A stretch of 64,000 nt of DNA. Source: Dyadobacter tibetensis Y620-1 (GTDB taxonomy: Bacteria; Bacteroidota; Bacteroidia; Cytophagales; Spirosomataceae). Under the pieces are notes generated by a model. That model was given only the letters and a program-made list of their open reading frames with translations. It did not search any database and was not told the DNA's origin. The position numbers were made by a program, and so were the translations under genes. Shown here one piece after another: positions 62,093-64,000 of the stretch (within the stretch, counting starts at the first letter, position 1; every line of letters begins with the position of its first letter). Where the stretch lies: positions 868,001-932,000 of the forward strand of contig NZ_AZQN01000003.1 in the NCBI RefSeq assembly GCF_000566685.1, read 5' to 3'.

Positions 62093-63106
62093 TTAGGGAT
62101 AGGTTATCGTAATAGTATCATTGCTTTTGTGATATTTTAATTGCGCAGCTTTTGTAAGTGCCATAATCAATTCTTCTGCACTGCTGGCACGGTAGGAGCC
62201 GTGTAATGAAAATTCCTCAAGTTCTTTTCCTGCTAGTTTTAAATTTATGCCGTAATTGTCTTCAAGCATAAACTGGAGCTCCTGCATGCTAGCCCCATCA
62301 AATGTAAATCGATGATGAATCCAATCGGATAAACCCTGATGGACTGTTACCTTTCTTTTTTCGACTTTTCCTTCTCCGTTACGCATGACCAAATCACCAG
62401 GACTCATCAACAGAGTCTTTTTTTCTTTATCGTGTCGATATTCCAGTCGAATACTCCCTTTGCTCAAGTGTATCTGATCACCTCGTTTACGGGAATTTAC
62501 TGTGAATTCGGTACCTAAGACCACCACATGAAGATTATTATCTGTTTCGACGACAAATTTTGCATGATTGGACCGGTGTGAAACGGAGAAGCTGGCTTCG
62601 CCTTTTAAAATAACCCGACGCTCCTTGGGGTAAAATGAAAAACGTGGAATCATCAGGGTAGTATTTGAATTCATAACGATTTGGCTTCCGTCTTCCAAAG
62701 TCACTTTTTTTAAATTATTATAAGCTGTCCGATAGGTGTGATACCACAAATTGTCTTTTAGGCTGACACTCCATACTAAAAGTATGAGCACCATTGCAGC
62801 TGCAGCGAGCCAAGTTTTATGTTGGGTCTTTAGTTGTGACGCTTCCCTATTTGTATCTTCCATTGACCCAGACGAGAGAGCCAAACCGTCTGGATGCATT
62901 TGCATATGCTTCACGTAGGTTTCAATTTTTTCTGAAGGGTCTGGGATAAACTGAGGGTGTTGGCGCTCAAATTCTGCCAACCATTCATAGTACCGTTCCT
63001 GGTTTTTGGCTAATTGAAGCCACTCCTGGATCATCCGTTTCTGAAGCGGACTGCTTTTTCCCAGGAAGTGGTTTATAAGCAGATCTTTATTGATTGATGA
63101 TTTCAT
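62093..63106 (-). CDS. FecR-family anti-sigma factor
   Basis: The 337-residue inner-membrane protein has a cytoplasmic N-terminal part (residues 1-90, helical, contacts the sigma factor), one transmembrane helix (TWLAAAAMVLILLVWSVSL near 95-113) and a periplasmic FecR domain (VTLEDGSQIVMNSNTTLMIP, RRVILKGEASFSVSHR, VVVLGTEFTVNSRKRGDQIH), then a DUF4974-type C-terminus (GASMQELQFMLEDNYGINLK, SLHGSYRASSAEELIMALTK). It relays ligand-bound SusC status to the sigma factor. It is 52 bases downstream of the sigma gene and 36 bases upstream of SusC. Confidence 0.93.
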   Translation of the reverse strand: MKSSINKDLLINHFLGKSSPLQKRMIQEWLQLAKNQERYYEWLAEFERQHPQFIPDPSEKIETYVKHMQMHPDGLALSSGSMEDTNREASQLKTQHKTWLAAAAMVLILLVWSVSLKDNLWYHTYRTAYNNLKKVTLEDGSQIVMNSNTTLMIPRFSFYPKERRVILKGEASFSVSHRSNHAKFVVETDNNLHVVVLGTEFTVNSRKRGDQIHLSKGSIRLEYRHDKEKKTLLMSPGDLVMRNGEGKVEKRKVTVHQGLSDWIHHRFTFDGASMQELQFMLEDNYGINLKLAGKELEEFSLHGSYRASSAEELIMALTKAAQLKYHKSNDTITITYP

Positions 63107-63158
63107 ATCGAGAAGGGGTCCGAGTCTAAGTAGTGCTATATAGCTGATGCTTTGAGAT

Positions 63159-63836
63159 TTACTGTATCAAAAGTAGTGTTGCCCACAACCAATATTCCTT
63201 TAATGCATTTCTTAAAATGCATAGTGCTTTGAAGAGATGATTCTCCACGGTGCGAACAGATAGGTCTAATTTGATTGCGATTTGTTTTGGCTTGTGGCCT
63301 TCAAAACGACTCATTACAAAGATCTCCTTGCATTTTGGAGGAAGACCGTTGACCACGTTATGAATTTTGCACAGGAGTTCATCTATCTGCATCATCTCCT
63401 CAGGTGACTCGGCTGAAGGTAGCTCCTCTAGCTCCAAACTGCTTATAGGAGTTTTGTTTCGAACGTCGGAAGCCAGATAATTATAGGATCTATTTCTAAC
63501 CGATCGAAATAAGTAGGCCCGATAAGAGACCGTTATGGCCTTATAGGATTGGGAATTCCATAAGTTGTAGAAAATTTCGCTTACTATATCTTCTGCTGCT
63601 TCCCTGGAATAGACGAATCGGGCTGAATAGGAACACAGTGGTTGATAGTAAAGCCGAAAGAGTAGTTCGCAGCCCTTAGCAGGGTCCACTTTGAAGACCC
63701 CTTTTACAAAGGATTCGTTGTCCTCTCTTAGTTCGGAGTCATGATTATTTGCTCCCAATTGCGTTTTTTTTGCAACGATCTTTGAACCGTTCGATAAACC
63801 CTCATCGGAGCTTTTCTGTGATATAGATAGAGACAT
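63159..63836 (-). CDS. ECF-family RNA polymerase sigma factor
   Basis: The 225-residue protein has sigma region 2 at ~58-125 (LLFRLYYQPLCSYSARFVYS, EAAEDIVSEIFYNLW, YRAYLFRSVRNRSYNYL) and region 4 at ~160-215 (GLPPKCKEIFVMSRFEGHKP, QIAIKLDLSVRTVENHLFK). The N-terminal ~45 residues look like an unstructured extension. It should direct transcription of the SusCD-sulfatase genes when released from FecR. A target promoter motif could not be confidently identified. It heads a minus-strand run of six genes of about 10 kb. Confidence 0.93.
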   Translation of the reverse strand: MSLSISQKSSDEGLSNGSKIVAKKTQLGANNHDSELREDNESFVKGVFKVDPAKGCELLFRLYYQPLCSYSARFVYSREAAEDIVSEIFYNLWNSQSYKAITVSYRAYLFRSVRNRSYNYLASDVRNKTPISSLELEELPSAESPEEMMQIDELLCKIHNVVNGLPPKCKEIFVMSRFEGHKPKQIAIKLDLSVRTVENHLFKALCILRNALKEYWLWATLLLIQ

Positions 63837-64000
63837 ACTGCTTTCTTTGGCGCTTTCAGTTCTCGAAATTATTCAAGGATTTACTGGAAGGACAAAAGAA
63901 AGCCTATGTTTACTCAGTCAAAATTGATTTTTTTTAATATTTTTTTGTTTTTACCACTTACGGGCGTCGTAATAGAGCCATTACTTTACCCTTAATTCGG
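63837..64000. other. Upstream region of the ECF sigma factor, window edge
   Basis: No gene is recognisable in the last 164 bases. It likely contains the sigma gene promoter, but no TAnnTTTG box on the minus strand is clear. T-rich tracts occur near 63930-63950. Confidence 0.4.

Noticed and set aside
1-64000. CRISPR arrays, tRNA or rRNA genes, insertion sequences, prophage
   Set aside because: No regularly spaced repeats, RNA gene signatures, transposase or phage structural genes were recognised in reading both strands.

Overview
This window is chromosomal DNA from a member of the Bacteroidota, most likely a free-living Cytophagales-type bacterium (inference). The evidence is two SusC/SusD outer-membrane pairs, two further TonB-dependent receptors, an ECF sigma/FecR pair, a DUF6600 protein, many lipoproteins, and several promoters with the phylum's TAnnTTTG -7 box. 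No rRNA, tRNA, CRISPR array, transposase or phage gene was seen. Gene density is normal and strands alternate in short operons.

Layout. 1-5.5 kb: start of a GntR regulator, a DUF6600 exported protein, an ArfB-type ribosome-rescue hydrolase and a large FAD/Fe-S oxidase of the D-lactate/2-hydroxyglutarate dehydrogenase type. 5.9-17.9 kb: SusC, SusD, a small unknown lipoprotein and two tandem ~1100-residue VCBS/FG-GAP + ASPIC/UnbV lipoproteins; this is the least explained locus. 18-24.8 kb: a divergent SDR lacking the catalytic Tyr/Lys, purH, a membrane-anchored HExxH peptidase, a sodium/solute symporter, a cyclophilin and a lytic transglycosylase. 25.2-29.1 kb: a molybdenum cofactor operon (moeA, moaD, moaE, a moaC-mogA fusion, moaA). 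29.1-35.7 kb: an esterase, an ABM-type monooxygenase, an unknown exported protein, a PVC-type sugar-dehydrogenase-like protein without the usual haem domain, a Tat-exported sugar isomerase and a lone CBM48 protein. 35.8-44.9 kb: a TonB receptor with a CxxC in its plug and a dyad over its promoter, DoxX, an aldo/keto reductase, an M23 peptidase, a Tat-exported class-V aminotransferase, and a YgiB/YgiC-like pair with a DUF983 protein. 45-51.6 kb: a TonB receptor paired with a beta-propeller phytase, then a large zinc metalloprotease. 51.8-53.5 kb: a GT39-type glycosyltransferase. 53.5-63.8 kb (minus strand): ECF sigma factor, FecR anti-sigma, SusC with an STN domain, SusD and two sulfatases, a self-regulated uptake locus for a sulfated substrate.

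How the genes fit together. The right-hand sulfatase locus has its own trans-envelope signalling set, expected to work like FecA/FecR/FecI: SusC senses the ligand through STN, FecR relays it and the sigma factor drives expression. The left-hand SusCD locus has no local regulator, only palindromes upstream of SusC and a hairpin terminator after SusD that separates transport genes from the VCBS pair. The phytase pair probably recovers phosphate or inositol phosphates. Functional calls rest on motif reading; no database search was possible.
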